Below are positions 1 through 8,810 of a DNA stretch of 64,000 nucleotides, one piece after another (the first letter of the stretch is position 1; each line of letters starts with the position of its first letter). This DNA comes from Paenibacillus sp. CC-CFT747. Lineage in GTDB: Bacteria; Bacillota; Bacilli; Paenibacillales; NBRC-103111. A program made the translations under genes and the position numbers. The notes beneath the pieces are model-generated. The model was not told the DNA's origin. It did not search any database and saw only the letters and a list, made by a program, of their open reading frames with translations. Location: contig CP106741.1 of assembly GCA_030323305.1 (NCBI GenBank), positions 377,001-441,000 of the forward strand, written 5' to 3'.

Positions 1-284
1 CGCATCGGCGGGCAGGACGGCTTCCCCTCCTCTCCCTCGATCCCCGCTGTAGTCACGAGCATTTTGATAAAAGCTTCGCGCGTCAGCGTCTCCTCGGGGA
101 GGAAGATGCCTTCTCCCGCTCCATCAATTACCCCCAACGCATTCAGGGTATAGACATAATCCGCATACCAGGCCTTCTCTCCTACATCCTGGAAAGGCTC
201 CAGCTGAGCCTCGTAAGCCAGCGCGTCCCGGCTCCCGCTTAGAGCCAGCAGAAGACCTGCCGACACCGCGATTTTCTTCAGCAT
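1..284 (-). CDS. SLH-domain exported protein, 5' part only
   Basis: Partial gene whose 3' part lies outside the window. The start is ATG at 284, preceded by GGAAGGAG. The product begins with a signal peptide (MLKK, then a short hydrophobic stretch). An S-layer homology domain follows: WYADYVYTLNALGVIDG at about residues 42-58, then FLPEETLTREAFIKML at about 63-78. SLH domains usually bind pyruvylated secondary cell-wall polymer, so the protein is probably held at the cell surface. What follows the first SLH repeat cannot be seen, so the function is unknown. Confidence 0.8.
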   Translation of the reverse strand, partial: MLKKIAVSAGLLLALSGSRDALAYEAQLEPFQDVGEKAWYADYVYTLNALGVIDGAGEGIFLPEETLTREAFIKMLVTTAGIEGEEGKPSCPPM

Positions 285-415
285 CCGTCGTGATTCTCCT
301 TCCATTACCGGCCATTCGACCGCCGTTCTGTATTGGGTACATCCCTACTATGAACGTTAAGGAGGAGGAAAAGGTTGCACTTTCTCCTTCTCTCGCCAAG
401 TACTGGCCCGGAAAA

Positions 416-447
416 CAAAAAAATCCCCTGCCGGTCAGGCAGGAGAT
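416..447 (-). terminator. Rho-independent terminator after the DUF2062 gene
   Basis: On the minus strand a perfect 10-bp stem (ATCTCCTGCC paired with GGCAGGGGAT, loop of 5) is followed directly by seven T residues. It lies 21 bases after the stop of the DUF2062 gene and ends the ispH-DUF2062 unit. Confidence 0.8.
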
Positions 448-467
448 CCCAAGACCATTTAGGAGAA

Positions 468-1007
468 TCAGAGCTTGCCCTTCTCGACCGAGAGAAGCTG
501 GGCTTTGCGCTTCAGCCTCTTCTCTTTGCGCCGGGCCGTATACAATCCCAGCAGGAGCTTGATCGGGAAGTAAACAAGCACCCCCAGCACCGCACCCACA
601 ATCATCCCGCCGACAATCAGATCCATGGCTCCCTTCAGGAGCTTCTCCAGCCAATGCGGCTGAAAATGGATATGATGAACGAAGCCTTTGGGAACCACAA
701 GACTCCCTACCTTTTTGTTCAGAAACATCATGGGCACGTAGATGATCTTGCCGAACAGGAAGCCGATCAGGGCCCCCGGCAGACTGGCACGGAACAAATA
801 CACCAGCGGCAGGATGAGAACCGCCGCCAGCCCTCCGGTGGGAAGGGTGAACATCTCGACGAACAAGCCGATTCCGAACCCTTTCGCTACTTTGGCGGGA
901 CCGCCCTTGGCTCTTAGCAGCAGCAAATATTTAAGTTTAAGCCAGCGCCTGGCCTTCTCGATCCGGCCCGGCTGCAGCCTTTGCTTGGTGAAAGTCCCTT
1001 GTACCAT
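468..1007 (-). CDS. DUF2062 family membrane protein
   Basis: A 179-residue basic membrane protein. The N-terminus is rich in Arg and Lys (residues 1-40). Hydrophobic stretches follow at about 46-75 and 77-96, with another at about 137-160, and the C-terminus is again basic. The glycine-rich hydrophobic layout resembles the DUF2062 family, whose function is not established. The start ATG at 1007 is preceded by AGGAAGAGG. The gene begins 15 bases after the ispH stop, so the two are probably co-transcribed. Assignment is by sequence resemblance only. Confidence 0.7.
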   Translation of the reverse strand: MVQGTFTKQRLQPGRIEKARRWLKLKYLLLLRAKGGPAKVAKGFGIGLFVEMFTLPTGGLAAVLILPLVYLFRASLPGALIGFLFGKIIYVPMMFLNKKVGSLVVPKGFVHHIHFQPHWLEKLLKGAMDLIVGGMIVGAVLGVLVYFPIKLLLGLYTARRKEKRLKRKAQLLSVEKGKL

Positions 1008-1022
1008 TATCCTCTTCCTATC

Positions 1023-1967
1023 TTACCCTTTAGATTTCGCCGCCGGAATGAGTTTCTTCATGTTGATCGTCCGTTGGATAATCCAGGTCGAAGGGTCAAC
1101 CGGATCGTACTGCTCCAAGAAAGTGATGACTTCCTTCGTAATCGGTGTCGGCGTGGAGGCACCGGAGGTGACGCCCACCTTCCGGGGATGCTTCAGCCAA
1201 TCGAGGTTAAGCTCCGTAATGTCCGCAATCCGGTAAGCCTTCACCCCGGCGATTTCCTCAGACACTTGGGCGAGCCGGTTCGAGTTGTTGCTTCGCGGAT
1301 CCCCGACCACGATCACGAGGTCCGTTTCCTTCGCCTGCTCGGCCACCGCCTCCTGCCGGACCTGGGTTGCCAGGCAGATTTCATTGTGAATCTCCGCCTG
1401 CGGAAACTTCTCGATGAGACGGTTGACGATATCCTTGATGTCCCACTGGCTCATAGTCGTCTGATTGGTGATCACGATGCGGGAATGGTCGATATTCAGA
1501 CGGTCGATCTCTTCGACCTTCTCAATGAGGTGAACGCGGTCGGGGGCGATTCCGATGGCCCCTTCCGGCTCCGGATGCCCCTTCTTGCCGATATAGATAA
1601 TCTCATAGCCTTCCGCGGTTTTCTCCCGGATCAGGTCATGAGTACGCGTTACGTCGGGGCAGGTAGCGTCGACCACCGTCAAGCCCTTGTCCCGAGCGCG
1701 TCGTCTGACTTCGGGGGATACCCCGTGGGCGGTGAAGATCACGGTGCCCTTCTCGATCTTCTCCAGAATCTCGAGACGGTTGGCTCCGTCCAGCGTAATG
1801 ATTCCTTCCTTCTCGAAAAAGTCCGTCACATGCGCATTGTGCACAATCATTCCTAATATATAGACGGGACGGGGCAGGTTCAAATTCTCAGCGGTAGACC
1901 GCGCGAGCGCCATCGCATCCACAACCCCGTAGCAATAGCCCCTGGGCGATATTTTGACAACTTCCAT
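1023..1967 (-). CDS. ispH: 4-hydroxy-3-methylbut-2-enyl diphosphate reductase
   Basis: IspH (LytB) is the last enzyme of the non-mevalonate isoprenoid pathway. It reduces HMBPP to IPP and DMAPP using a 4Fe-4S cluster. The 314-residue product closely follows the Bacillus enzyme along its whole length. The three cluster cysteines are visible in [10 protein letters not shown] (residue 12), [12 protein letters not shown] (about 103) and [13 protein letters not shown] (about 195), and the conserved [10 protein letters not shown] and [10 protein letters not shown] segments are present. The start is ATG at 1967 with AAGGATGG upstream. It lies 60 bases downstream of the histidine kinase gene and leads into the DUF2062 gene. 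Confidence 0.97.
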   Translation of the reverse strand: MEVVKISPRGYCYGVVDAMALARSTAENLNLPRPVYILGMIVHNAHVTDFFEKEGIITLDGANRLEILEKIEKGTVIFTAHGVSPEVRRRARDKGLTVVDATCPDVTRTHDLIREKTAEGYEIIYIGKKGHPEPEGAIGIAPDRVHLIEKVEEIDRLNIDHSRIVITNQTTMSQWDIKDIVNRLIEKFPQAEIHNEICLATQVRQEAVAEQAKETDLVIVVGDPRSNNSNRLAQVSEEIAGVKAYRIADITELNLDWLKHPRKVGVTSGASTPTPITKEVITFLEQYDPVDPSTWIIQRTINMKKLIPAAKSKG

Positions 1968-2027
1968 CCTGCAACCATCCTTTGTGTCGTTGAAATAGGC
2001 CTTAATGCCCTTCTTATCTAGTATAGC

Positions 2028-3476
2028 CTATTCCAGAGTCGGTGGAAAGCAAAGCGGGAGCCACACGACAAAAGTCGACCCTTCCCCTTCGCGCGTGGTA
2101 ACCTCGATGGAGCCCCGGTGCTCGTCGATGATCCATTTGGCGATGGACAGCCCGAGGCCGGTTCCGGAGGTTTGGCCCCTCGACACATCGGCGCGGTAAA
2201 ACCGGTCGAAAATATGCGGAATTTCCCTGCTGTCCATGCCCATTCCCGTATCGCTGATGCGGATTCCGATCTGCTCGGAGGTCCGGATGGCATCAATAAG
2301 CACATAACCCTCTATGGTGTATTTGAACGCATTTTCGATAAAAATAAACAGCATTTGCTGCAAATGGTCCGGGCTTCCATTAACAAAAGCCCCTTCCAGG
2401 GGAGACAGATTGCCCGTGCGCCACTCCACCGTCTTCGGCAGCAGGCCCGCCTTGCGGATCACTTCCTCCACGAGCGGACGCAGCTCCACGACCTGCTTGC
2501 TCATCTCCACGCCCGCATCGGCGCGGGCCAGGGCAAGCAGATCATTGACGAGCCGGCTCATCCGGGCCGCTTCCCCCGCAATGTCCTGCATCGCCTCGAG
2601 CGACATTTCCTTCTTCTCCTCTTCGGTGAAGCCGGAATCGCCCCCGGTTCTCTTCCACATCTTCTCGAGCAGGTCGACGTTGCCCCGGATCGTGGTCAGC
2701 GGCGTTCTCAGCTCGTGGGACGCATCCGAGACGAAGCGCCGCTGGGTCCGGTTCGTTTCCTCCAGTTCCTCGTACGCTCCTTGAATGCGGGACAGCATCT
2801 CGTTCACCGTGTTGGTCAGCCTGCCGATTTCATCGGGCGGGCCCTCATAGCCGATACGGCGGTTAAGATCAACGCCCTTCTGGATTTGGGCGGCCGCCTC
2901 CGTCACCTGCTCGATCGGCCGGAGAGCCTTCCGGGACAGGTACCAGCCCAGCGTAGCGGCGATCAGAATAACAAGCAGGGAGAAAGCGATCAGGAAATAA
3001 GAAACCGCGCGAAGCAGGTTCCGGATATCATCGACGAGGACGCCGATTTGCAGGAAGACCGGCTGTCCGTATTTGTCCGTCAGCTGGGTCTTTTGGGTAT
3101 AGAGATAGAAGGGAACGCCCTGGTAGACGAACTCCACGTACGGCTTGTTCTTGGCAATCCGGACGCGCATTTCGCGGGAAATTTGCTGGCTCGGGAAATT
3201 TTTAGAGTACAGCTCGCCGGCGGTGGTGATCTGAATGAAATAACCGACCGAACGGAAATCCGACAGCTGGGGAATCTGCACGATGGTCTCGCCGTTGATC
3301 GTAAACGTGCTGTCGGAAAGCTGGGAATTCACCTGCCGGACGAGATCCTCCATAACCGACCTTTGGTTGGCAAATAACTGGAAATACAAGAAGCCGTAAA
3401 GCACGATGCCGAACACAAGCAGAGTCACCCCCAGAACCCCTGAGTACCAAAGGGTCAGGCGTGTACGGATGGACAT
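2028..3476 (-). CDS. Sensor histidine kinase of two-component system
   Basis: A 482-residue membrane sensor kinase. A first transmembrane helix lies at about residues 8-35, an extracellular sensor region at about 36-155, and a second helix at about 160-185. A HAMP linker follows (RPIEQVTEAAAQIQ). The HisKA phosphoacceptor is in FVSDASHELRTPLTTI (His at about 255). The ATPase boxes follow: N box IENAFKYT, G1 ISDTGMGMD, G2 GTGLGLSIAKWI. The start ATG at 3476 lies one base after the regulator stop, so the pair is translated together. The architecture resembles YkoH/ArlS and CssS kinases. Because htrA is the next gene upstream, a cell-envelope stress role is plausible but unproven. Confidence 0.93.
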   Translation of the reverse strand: MSIRTRLTLWYSGVLGVTLLVFGIVLYGFLYFQLFANQRSVMEDLVRQVNSQLSDSTFTINGETIVQIPQLSDFRSVGYFIQITTAGELYSKNFPSQQISREMRVRIAKNKPYVEFVYQGVPFYLYTQKTQLTDKYGQPVFLQIGVLVDDIRNLLRAVSYFLIAFSLLVILIAATLGWYLSRKALRPIEQVTEAAAQIQKGVDLNRRIGYEGPPDEIGRLTNTVNEMLSRIQGAYEELEETNRTQRRFVSDASHELRTPLTTIRGNVDLLEKMWKRTGGDSGFTEEEKKEMSLEAMQDIAGEAARMSRLVNDLLALARADAGVEMSKQVVELRPLVEEVIRKAGLLPKTVEWRTGNLSPLEGAFVNGSPDHLQQMLFIFIENAFKYTIEGYVLIDAIRTSEQIGIRISDTGMGMDSREIPHIFDRFYRADVSRGQTSGTGLGLSIAKWIIDEHRGSIEVTTREGEGSTFVVWLPLCFPPTLE

Positions 3477-3477
3477 G

Positions 3478-4167
3478 CTAGCTATCCCCTCTCAGGACGT
3501 AGCCCGCTCCGCGGACCGTCTGAATGATCCGTTTGCCCCCGTGCTCCTCGGTCTTCTGCCGGAGCAGGGCGATATAGACCTCCAGAACGTTCGATTCTCC
3601 GCTGTAGTCGTAGCCCCAAATTTTCTCCATGATGAGATCCCGGGAGAGCACCCGCTTGGGATTCTGCATAAAGAGGTTGAGCAGCTCAAACTCCTTCGTC
3701 GTCAGCTCAACCCTTTTGCCGCCCCGGAACACTTCCCGCGTATCGTGGTCCATCACAATGTCCTCGTATTCGACCCGGCTGGTGGGCTGGGGAGCCTTCT
3801 CCACCCGGCGGCGCAGCAGCACCCGGACCCGGGCCAGCAGCTCCTCTAGCGCAAAGGGCTTAACAAGGTAATCATCCGCGCCGATGTCCAGTCCCTTCAC
3901 CCGGTCCGCCACCTCGTCCTTTGCCGTCAGCATGAGCACCGGCACGTCGATGCCGCTTTCGCGGATCCTCCGGCATACTTCCCAGCCGTCCAGCTTCGGC
4001 ATCATGACGTCGAGGACAATCAGGCGCGGCTCCTGCTCCAGAATGCGCCGAAGCCCTTCCAGTCCGTCGTTCGCCGTCGTCACCGAGTACCCTTCGAAGG
4101 TCAGGCTCCTCCTCAGCATGGAGGTGATTTTCTCATCGTCATCGATCACCAGGATCTCTTCTCTCAT
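3478..4167 (-). CDS. OmpR-family response regulator
   Basis: A 229-residue response regulator. The receiver domain (about 1-120) shows the acidic pair IDDDEK, the phosphoacceptor Asp in VLDVMMPKLDGWE (about residue 53), the conserved Thr in MLTAKDE and the Lys in YLVKPFALEEL. The C-terminal winged helix (about 130-227) has the family signature VELTTKEFELLNLF and ends TVRGAGYVLR. It is the partner of the kinase encoded one base downstream. The neighbouring htrA promoter carries an 11-bp-period direct repeat of the kind such regulators bind, so htrA is a candidate target. Confidence 0.95.
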   Translation of the reverse strand: MREEILVIDDDEKITSMLRRSLTFEGYSVTTANDGLEGLRRILEQEPRLIVLDVMMPKLDGWEVCRRIRESGIDVPVLMLTAKDEVADRVKGLDIGADDYLVKPFALEELLARVRVLLRRRVEKAPQPTSRVEYEDIVMDHDTREVFRGGKRVELTTKEFELLNLFMQNPKRVLSRDLIMEKIWGYDYSGESNVLEVYIALLRQKTEEHGGKRIIQTVRGAGYVLRGDS

Positions 4168-4404
4168 GGCCGTTCCCCCTTCATTCTTTGGTTATAGTGT
4201 ATCAAATCCCGCTGGGATTAACGACTGTCGGACAAGCGGATCCGAGCCTAGGCGCCATCAAGCCCGGGGCACAAAAAGAAGCGGAACGGCGGTCTTTGCC
4301 CGTTACGCTTCTTCCTCCGCCGGTCATCCCGGCGGAGGAGCATCCGGCCCGCCCCCGGTACAGGGGCCCCGAAGCTCCTCCAGCCGGCAAGCCGGTTATC
4401 CGGC
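4168..4404. other. Intergenic region between the regulator gene and htrA
   Basis: This 237-base stretch holds the htrA terminator (4272-4313). A second strong inverted repeat, CTCCGCCGG/CCGGCGGAG, lies around 4315-4340. The rest presumably carries the promoter of the two-component operon. I did not find a confident promoter or any gene in it. Confidence 0.5.
4272..4313 (-). terminator. Rho-independent terminator after htrA
   Basis: On the minus strand AAGAAGCG pairs with CGCTTCTT and AACGG with CCGTT around a loop, followed by TTTTTG. It lies about 90 bases after the htrA stop and separates htrA from the two-component operon. Confidence 0.7.
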
Positions 4405-5952
4405 TTACTGCTGCTGTTGCTGCTGCTGAAGATTCTCATCGTTGTTCCGGTCTCCGACGGTAACCTCCACGTCGACTTTCTTGCCGTCCCGGATGAGGTT
4501 AAGGGTAATCTTGTCGCCGACCTTGGAAGCCTGGATCTTCTTGACCAGCTCCTCGCTGTTCTTCACCGGCGTACCGTTGATGCCCGTAATGACGTCATAC
4601 TTCTTGATTCCCGCCTTGAAAGCCGGGCTTCCGAGAACCACGTCCGCCGCATACGCCCCATCCGTGCTGCTCAGGCCAAGCTGCTTCTGGGCGTTCTGGT
4701 CGATGTTGCCTAAGGAAACCCCTACGTAAGGAGCGGGCTCTTTAGGAATTTTGACGTTGTTCTTCAGCTTGTCGACCACTTCCTGAATCGTGTTGATCGG
4801 AATGGCAAAGCCGATGCCCTGAGCCTGCGCACTGACGGCCGTGTTGATGCCGACGACTTCCCCGTTCAGGTTGAGAAGCGGTCCGCCCGAGTTGCCGGGG
4901 TTAATCGAGGCATCCGTCTGCATCAGATGCTTATAGGTACGGGAGGTTTGGCCCTCCGAAATCGGAATTTCTCTTTCCTTCGCGCTCAATACACCCACCG
5001 TTACCGTATGGTCGAAGCCGTAAGGGTTCCCGATGGCCACTACCCAGTCGCCCACGTTAATCTGATCCGTATTGGCGGCCATAGGCAGAACCGGGAAATT
5101 GTCGCCTTCGATCTTGATGACGGCGAGGTCGAGATCGGCGCTGTTGCCAAGCAGCTTGGCGGTGTAAGGCTTGTCGTTCCCCTCGATGGTCACCTGGATT
5201 TCATCCGCTCCGTCCACCACGTGCTGGTTGGTCAGGATATAGCCCGATTTCTCAAAAATAAACCCGGACCCCATGCCGACCGGCTGGGCGGTATTCGGCT
5301 GGCTTTCCGAACCGCCGGAGCCGTCACCGAAAAACTGCCGGAAGAAAGGATCGTCGAGAAGCGACCGCCCCCGTCCCGAGGAAGCCTTCGGCTTCACGAA
5401 GGTTTCGATTTTCACGACCGCGGGACTCGAGTTCTGCACAATCTGCGCGATATTGTTCGGTCTCGCGATATCGAGAGCGGCTCCCTTCACGCTGCTGTTA
5501 TTGGAGGCAGCCGCGGAGGAGCTTCCTCCGGTTCCGCCCATAACCCCTTGCGAGCCCGTGAAGAGGTTGCTCTTGTCGGAAGCGAACATCAACCCACCTA
5601 CCAGCACGGCGCCAGCCATGAAAGCCGCGAAGGTACTGCGGAAGCGGGAGCGCGGCTTGGAGGGATTCGCCGACCAAGTGGCAAGCGGCTGCTGCACCTT
5701 GGCGTCCGTCTGCCCGTCCAGCGGTCTAACCGGCCGCGGCGGAGTCATCTCGACCCCGTCGGACGGGGTAATCGAAGTGTTCTCCTGGGATTTATAAGGG
5801 CCATACGAATAATAGTAGGACGGCTTTTCGCCGGTTTGTTCCTTGCCTGCCGTTTCGTCGCGCCGGTCTCCGTCCTGCTCGCTGCGGTCCTGCTCGCTGC
5901 GGTTGTCGGAAGAACGGAAGAAGTCGTCATAGTCTCGTTTATTATCGTCCAT
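4405..5952 (-). CDS. htrA: HtrA/DegP-type membrane-anchored serine protease
   Basis: A 515-residue S1C protease that degrades or refolds damaged proteins outside the membrane. It has a long charged cytoplasmic N-terminus (residues 1-105) containing a duplicated RSEQD motif. One transmembrane helix follows at about 110-128, then a Ser/Gly-rich linker. The trypsin-like domain is at about 160-385 with its catalytic triad in ILTNQHVVDGA (His), ADLDLAVIKIE (Asp) and INPGNSGGPLLN (Ser). A PDZ domain is at about 400-500. The protein ends in seven consecutive glutamines, which is unusual. The start ATG at 5952 has AAGGAGG upstream. It lies next to a two-component system as in CssRS-controlled HtrA systems. 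Confidence 0.96.
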   Translation of the reverse strand: MDDNKRDYDDFFRSSDNRSEQDRSEQDGDRRDETAGKEQTGEKPSYYYSYGPYKSQENTSITPSDGVEMTPPRPVRPLDGQTDAKVQQPLATWSANPSKPRSRFRSTFAAFMAGAVLVGGLMFASDKSNLFTGSQGVMGGTGGSSSAAASNNSSVKGAALDIARPNNIAQIVQNSSPAVVKIETFVKPKASSGRGRSLLDDPFFRQFFGDGSGGSESQPNTAQPVGMGSGFIFEKSGYILTNQHVVDGADEIQVTIEGNDKPYTAKLLGNSADLDLAVIKIEGDNFPVLPMAANTDQINVGDWVVAIGNPYGFDHTVTVGVLSAKEREIPISEGQTSRTYKHLMQTDASINPGNSGGPLLNLNGEVVGINTAVSAQAQGIGFAIPINTIQEVVDKLKNNVKIPKEPAPYVGVSLGNIDQNAQKQLGLSSTDGAYAADVVLGSPAFKAGIKKYDVITGINGTPVKNSEELVKKIQASKVGDKITLNLIRDGKKVDVEVTVGDRNNDENLQQQQQQQ

Positions 5953-6048
5953 AGGAAAAGTCCTCCTTATGTTTAGCTGACAGATTCGGGTTCATGGAAT
6001 TCTTCCATGGCATTGGGGTAACTCCCGTTATCTCTATTTAGCACCACG

Positions 6049-6067
6049 AACCTTAAATCAACCTTAA
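6049..6067. promoter_or_regulatory. Direct repeat upstream of htrA, possible response-regulator site
   Basis: AACCTTAA occurs at 6049-6056 and again at 6060-6067. On the minus strand this reads TTAAGGTT, three bases, TTAAGGTT, a period of exactly 11 bases. It lies about 100 bases upstream of the htrA start. OmpR-family regulators typically bind such tandem half-sites one helical turn apart. The adjacent regulator (3478-4167) is the natural candidate. This is inference from pattern and position. Confidence 0.5.
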
Positions 6068-6090
6068 TTTCAGCTAAAAGGAAGCTAAAT

Positions 6091-6527
6091 TCATTTGCTT
6101 GTCCTCTTTCTCCTATTCAAGGGAAAGCCCTGCTCGACACGCTTCAGCAGGTTCTCCGCTTCATCCAGCCATTTCTGCTCGATTTCCGCATCTTTATCTA
6201 CGGGATCCTGAAACTGGTTGACGAGAGCAGCGGAAACCATAGGGCGCGCCTCGTTGTCGAGCCCTTCCTCATAAAGATGCTTAAGGGCAAAAGGCTTGCC
6301 AAGCCGGATGACGGCGTCCGACTCCTTGGTGTCCCCGTCGAACGTGCCGTGGATAACCGTAAAAGGAATCCGGACCCAAATCTTCTGGGCTTCATCCAGA
6401 TTGGCGTCAAAATACCCGTGATCGTATTCCCAGTTCCCCCGATGGTGAAGCCGTAGTCTTCCAGGTAGCTTTGAATATTGACATAAGCCGCTTGCTTGTT
6501 CTCGAGAGCTGAAGTCAAGGTAATCAT
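6091..6527 (-). CDS. YugN-like family protein, frame broken in this sequence
   Basis: The reading frame starts at ATG 6527 (GAGGAG upstream), runs through MITLTSALENKQ to LEDYGFTIGG, and then leaves the conserved frame at the C run 6436-6440. One additional base there restores NWEYDHGYFDANLDEAQKI and the rest of a protein of about 145 residues. The rebuilt product resembles the YugN-like family of Bacilli, small cytoplasmic proteins of unknown function. The rest of the gene keeps normal codon use, so a base undercall is more likely than decay. It is transcribed toward htrA. Confidence 0.7.
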
Positions 6528-6780
6528 GGTCCGTCACTCCTCATCTATAGTTAGAAACTAGTTTGGGTTAAATCCCCACAATACATACCTTACATTACCC
6601 TTAGTCAGGCGGCGGTAAACTTCCCTCCCGGCAGCTGATCTCCTATGGACTCCGTGTTACCAAGCTGTGAATGCATGACTCCCCGGGTCTGCCCACCTCC
6701 GCCGCTCATCCTGTGCCAGTGGGCTGCTTTGAATGCGATTGCATTCCAGAAGGATCTAGGCTTTGGAGCGGCCAAAAAGG

Positions 6781-6797
6781 TGTGACAATACCTGACA
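6781..6797 (+). promoter_or_regulatory. TnrA/GlnR-like nitrogen control box
   Basis: TGTGACAATACCTGACA matches the 17-base TnrA/GlnR consensus TGTNANAWWWTMTNACA with one mismatch (C instead of T at position 11). It ends 8 bases before the amtB -35 hexamer and is centred about 50 bases upstream of the expected transcript start. That is the position used by TnrA-activated promoters in Bacillus. Confidence 0.6.
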
Positions 6798-6804
6798 TCA
6801 AAGA

Positions 6805-6834
6805 TTGACATTGTTGACACGGGATACTTATAAT
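6805..6834 (+). promoter_or_regulatory. SigA-type promoter of amtB
   Basis: TTGACA at 6805-6810 and TATAAT at 6829-6834 with an 18-base spacer. The pair lies 25 bases upstream of the proposed GTG start of amtB and just downstream of the TnrA-like box. Confidence 0.7.
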
Positions 6835-6858
6835 CTTACTCATGGAGGAGATGAAGAG

Positions 6859-8158
6859 GTGGATATTAACCAGCTTTCTCAAGGATTGGACACCGTTTGG
6901 GTTGTGCTGACCGCGGCGATGATCCTGCTGATGGAAGGCGGCTTTGCGCTGCTGGAGGCCGGGTTCGTCCGGCAGAAGAATGCGGTAAGCATTATTATGA
7001 AAGTGTTCGTCGACATTGCCTTCGGCGCCCTTGTATTTTATTTGATCGGCTTCGGTCTTATGTACGGCAAGGATGCCGGCGGCTTAATCGGGACCTCCGG
7101 CTTTATGCTGGGCGGGGACCTTGGACATATTCAGCTTTCCATTACCCACGAAACGTATTGGCTCTTTCAGTGCGCCTTCGTCATCGCCGTCATTTCGATT
7201 GTATCCGGAGCGGTTGCCGAGCGGATCAATTTCCGGGCCTATATCTTGTACACGATTGCCATGACCGGTCTCATTTACCCCATTGCCGGGCATTGGATTT
7301 GGAGCACCGGGGGATGGCTCGGCAAGCTTGGCATGATTGATTTTGCGGGCTCTGCCGCGATCCACGGGCTGGGAGGCTTCGCGGCGCTCGCTGCCGCCCT
7401 GTTCATCGGGCCCCGCATCGGCAAATTCTCTGCGGACGGAAGACCCAATATCGTTCCCCCATCTAATTTGCCGCTCGCGTCTGTAGGCGCTTTCGTGCTC
7501 TGGTTCGGTTGGTTTGGCTTCAACTCGGGGAGCACCCTAAGCGCTACGAACGGATCGATCGGGCACATAGCCGTCACCACCATGCTGTCCGCGGCGGCGG
7601 GAGGCGCGGCCTGCATCCTGTTTACCATGTTCCGCTACCACAAGGCCGACCCCCTATGGTCATCAACGGTTCGCTGGCGGGGCTCGTGGGTATTACGGCT
7701 GGATGCGCCTTCGTCTCGGACGTGGCCGCTATTCTGATTGGCGCGGTTTGCGGTATCATGATGGTTCTCGTCACCGAGCTTCTGGAAGCCCGCGGAGTGG
7801 ATGATCCGGTCGGAGCGTTCGCCGTTCACGGGGTTAGCGGCAGCCTGGGAACATTAGCCGTCGGGCTGTTCGCGACGAAGGAGCTGGCCTCGGAGACGGG
7901 ACAGGGCTATTACGGCTTGTTCTACGGAGGGGCTGGCAGCTTCTTGGGGTTCAAGCGCTTGGCCTGGCGGTGGTCTGCGTATGGGGCTTTGCCGTCACCT
8001 GGCTGTTCCTTAAGGGAATCAACCGGATCGTCAAGGTGAGAGTGAGCCGGGATGAGGAGTTGGTCGGCCTCGACGTCGGCATTCACGGGGTGCCGGCCTA
8101 CAGCCAGGAGCATGATTTTATTGAAGTGCATGAGTTCCGCAAGGATGTAAAAGGCTAA
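6859..8158 (+). CDS. amtB: Ammonium transporter, two frame breaks in this sequence
   Basis: An Amt/MEP/Rh-family ammonium channel of about 433 residues with many hydrophobic helices. The start is GTG at 6859, spaced 8 bases from GGAGGAG. The product begins VDINQLSQGLDTVWVVL. Family segments include EGGFALLEAGFVRQKNA, HWIWSTGGWLGKLGM and AIHGLGGFAALAAALFIGP. The frame breaks at the C run 7650-7654 (one more C restores ADPPMVINGSLAGLVGITAG). It breaks again at the G run 7946-7949 (one more G restores GVQALGLAVVCVWGF). No glnK follows. Control by nitrogen status is suggested by the TnrA-like box upstream. Confidence 0.9.
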
Positions 8159-8200
8159 CAGCGGCCGGAAAATCCCCGAAGCCTGCCTTCAAGAATAACG

Positions 8201-8234
8201 AAGAAGGCCCCGATTCCTTGATCGGGGCCTTCTT
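8201..8234. terminator. Bidirectional terminator after amtB
   Basis: AAGAAGGCCCCGAT and ATCGGGGCCTTCTT form a perfect 14-bp stem around a 6-base loop. It lies between convergent amtB and the minus-strand gene at 8296-8673. Confidence 0.8.
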
Positions 8235-8295
8235 CGCGGCAGGAGCCCGGCCTGTTCCGGTGCGGCTCCTTCCTTATTGTTCTATCCTTTGGATG

Positions 8296-8673
8296 CTAAG
8301 GGAGCTCCTTCTCGATGTCCTCCGGCAGCTCGACCCAATCCTCCGTACGGGAACGGAGCAGCACAGCCCGCGCTTCCTCCATTTCTCTGCGGAGCCTCTT
8401 GACCTGCTCCATCGGCTTCTTCACATAATGAATGTATTCGACCGCCAAATGATGATCTGGCTTCTTGCCGGACAGTAGCCGCTTGATAGGCGACATGGTC
8501 TGGTAAGCACGCTCTTCCATCATCCGCTTCTTCTCGTAGCGTTCCACAATTTGCAAAATTTCGGTTATCTGCTCTTCTTTGCGGGCCAGGTAGGCTTCCA
8601 AGAAGGGATACACGTCGGCGGCCTTTCTCTTTCCCATTGGCATCGAACCCCCGGCAAGAAATGCATACTCCAT
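8296..8673 (-). CDS. Hypothetical charged coiled-coil protein
   Basis: A 125-residue protein that I do not recognise. It is strongly charged, with long helical stretches rich in Glu, Lys and Arg (ARKEEQITEILQIVERYEKK at about 30-49, then EQVKRLRREMEEARAVLL at about 90-107), suggesting a coiled coil. There is no signal peptide or membrane segment. The start ATG at 8673 has AGGTGA upstream. An internal Met at about residue 11 or 13 is an alternative start. It stands alone between two terminators. Confidence 0.6.
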   Translation of the reverse strand: MEYAFLAGGSMPMGKRKAADVYPFLEAYLARKEEQITEILQIVERYEKKRMMEERAYQTMSPIKRLLSGKKPDHHLAVEYIHYVKKPMEQVKRLRREMEEARAVLLRSRTEDWVELPEDIEKELP

Positions 8674-8766
8674 GACACATCACCTGTCTTGTAATGTTAT
8701 CTATATTCACACTACAAAAGTGTACTACACTTTCCCCCTCTTGAAAACCCCAAAGGCCCGTCTGAT

Positions 8767-8810
8767 ATCAAAAAACCTCCGCCGGAGATAGACTCCAACG
8801 GAGGTTCTTC
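8767..8810 (-). terminator. Terminator after the 3D-domain gene
   Basis: Minus-strand stem AACCTCCG/CGGAGGTT with further internal pairing, followed by TTTTTTG. It begins at the stop codon of the 3D-domain gene. Confidence 0.75.

Larger units (their letters stand above)
6528..6858. other. Intergenic region between yugN-like gene and amtB
   Basis: This 331-base divergent region separates the minus-strand YugN-like gene from plus-strand amtB. Its right end holds the TnrA-like box and amtB promoter listed separately. I see no additional gene or strong hairpin in the left 240 bases. Confidence 0.5.

Noticed and set aside
6805..6858. ATG at 6805 as the amtB start
   Set aside because: It lies inside the promoter -35 and has no ribosome site. 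GTG at 6859 is correctly spaced from GGAGGAG.
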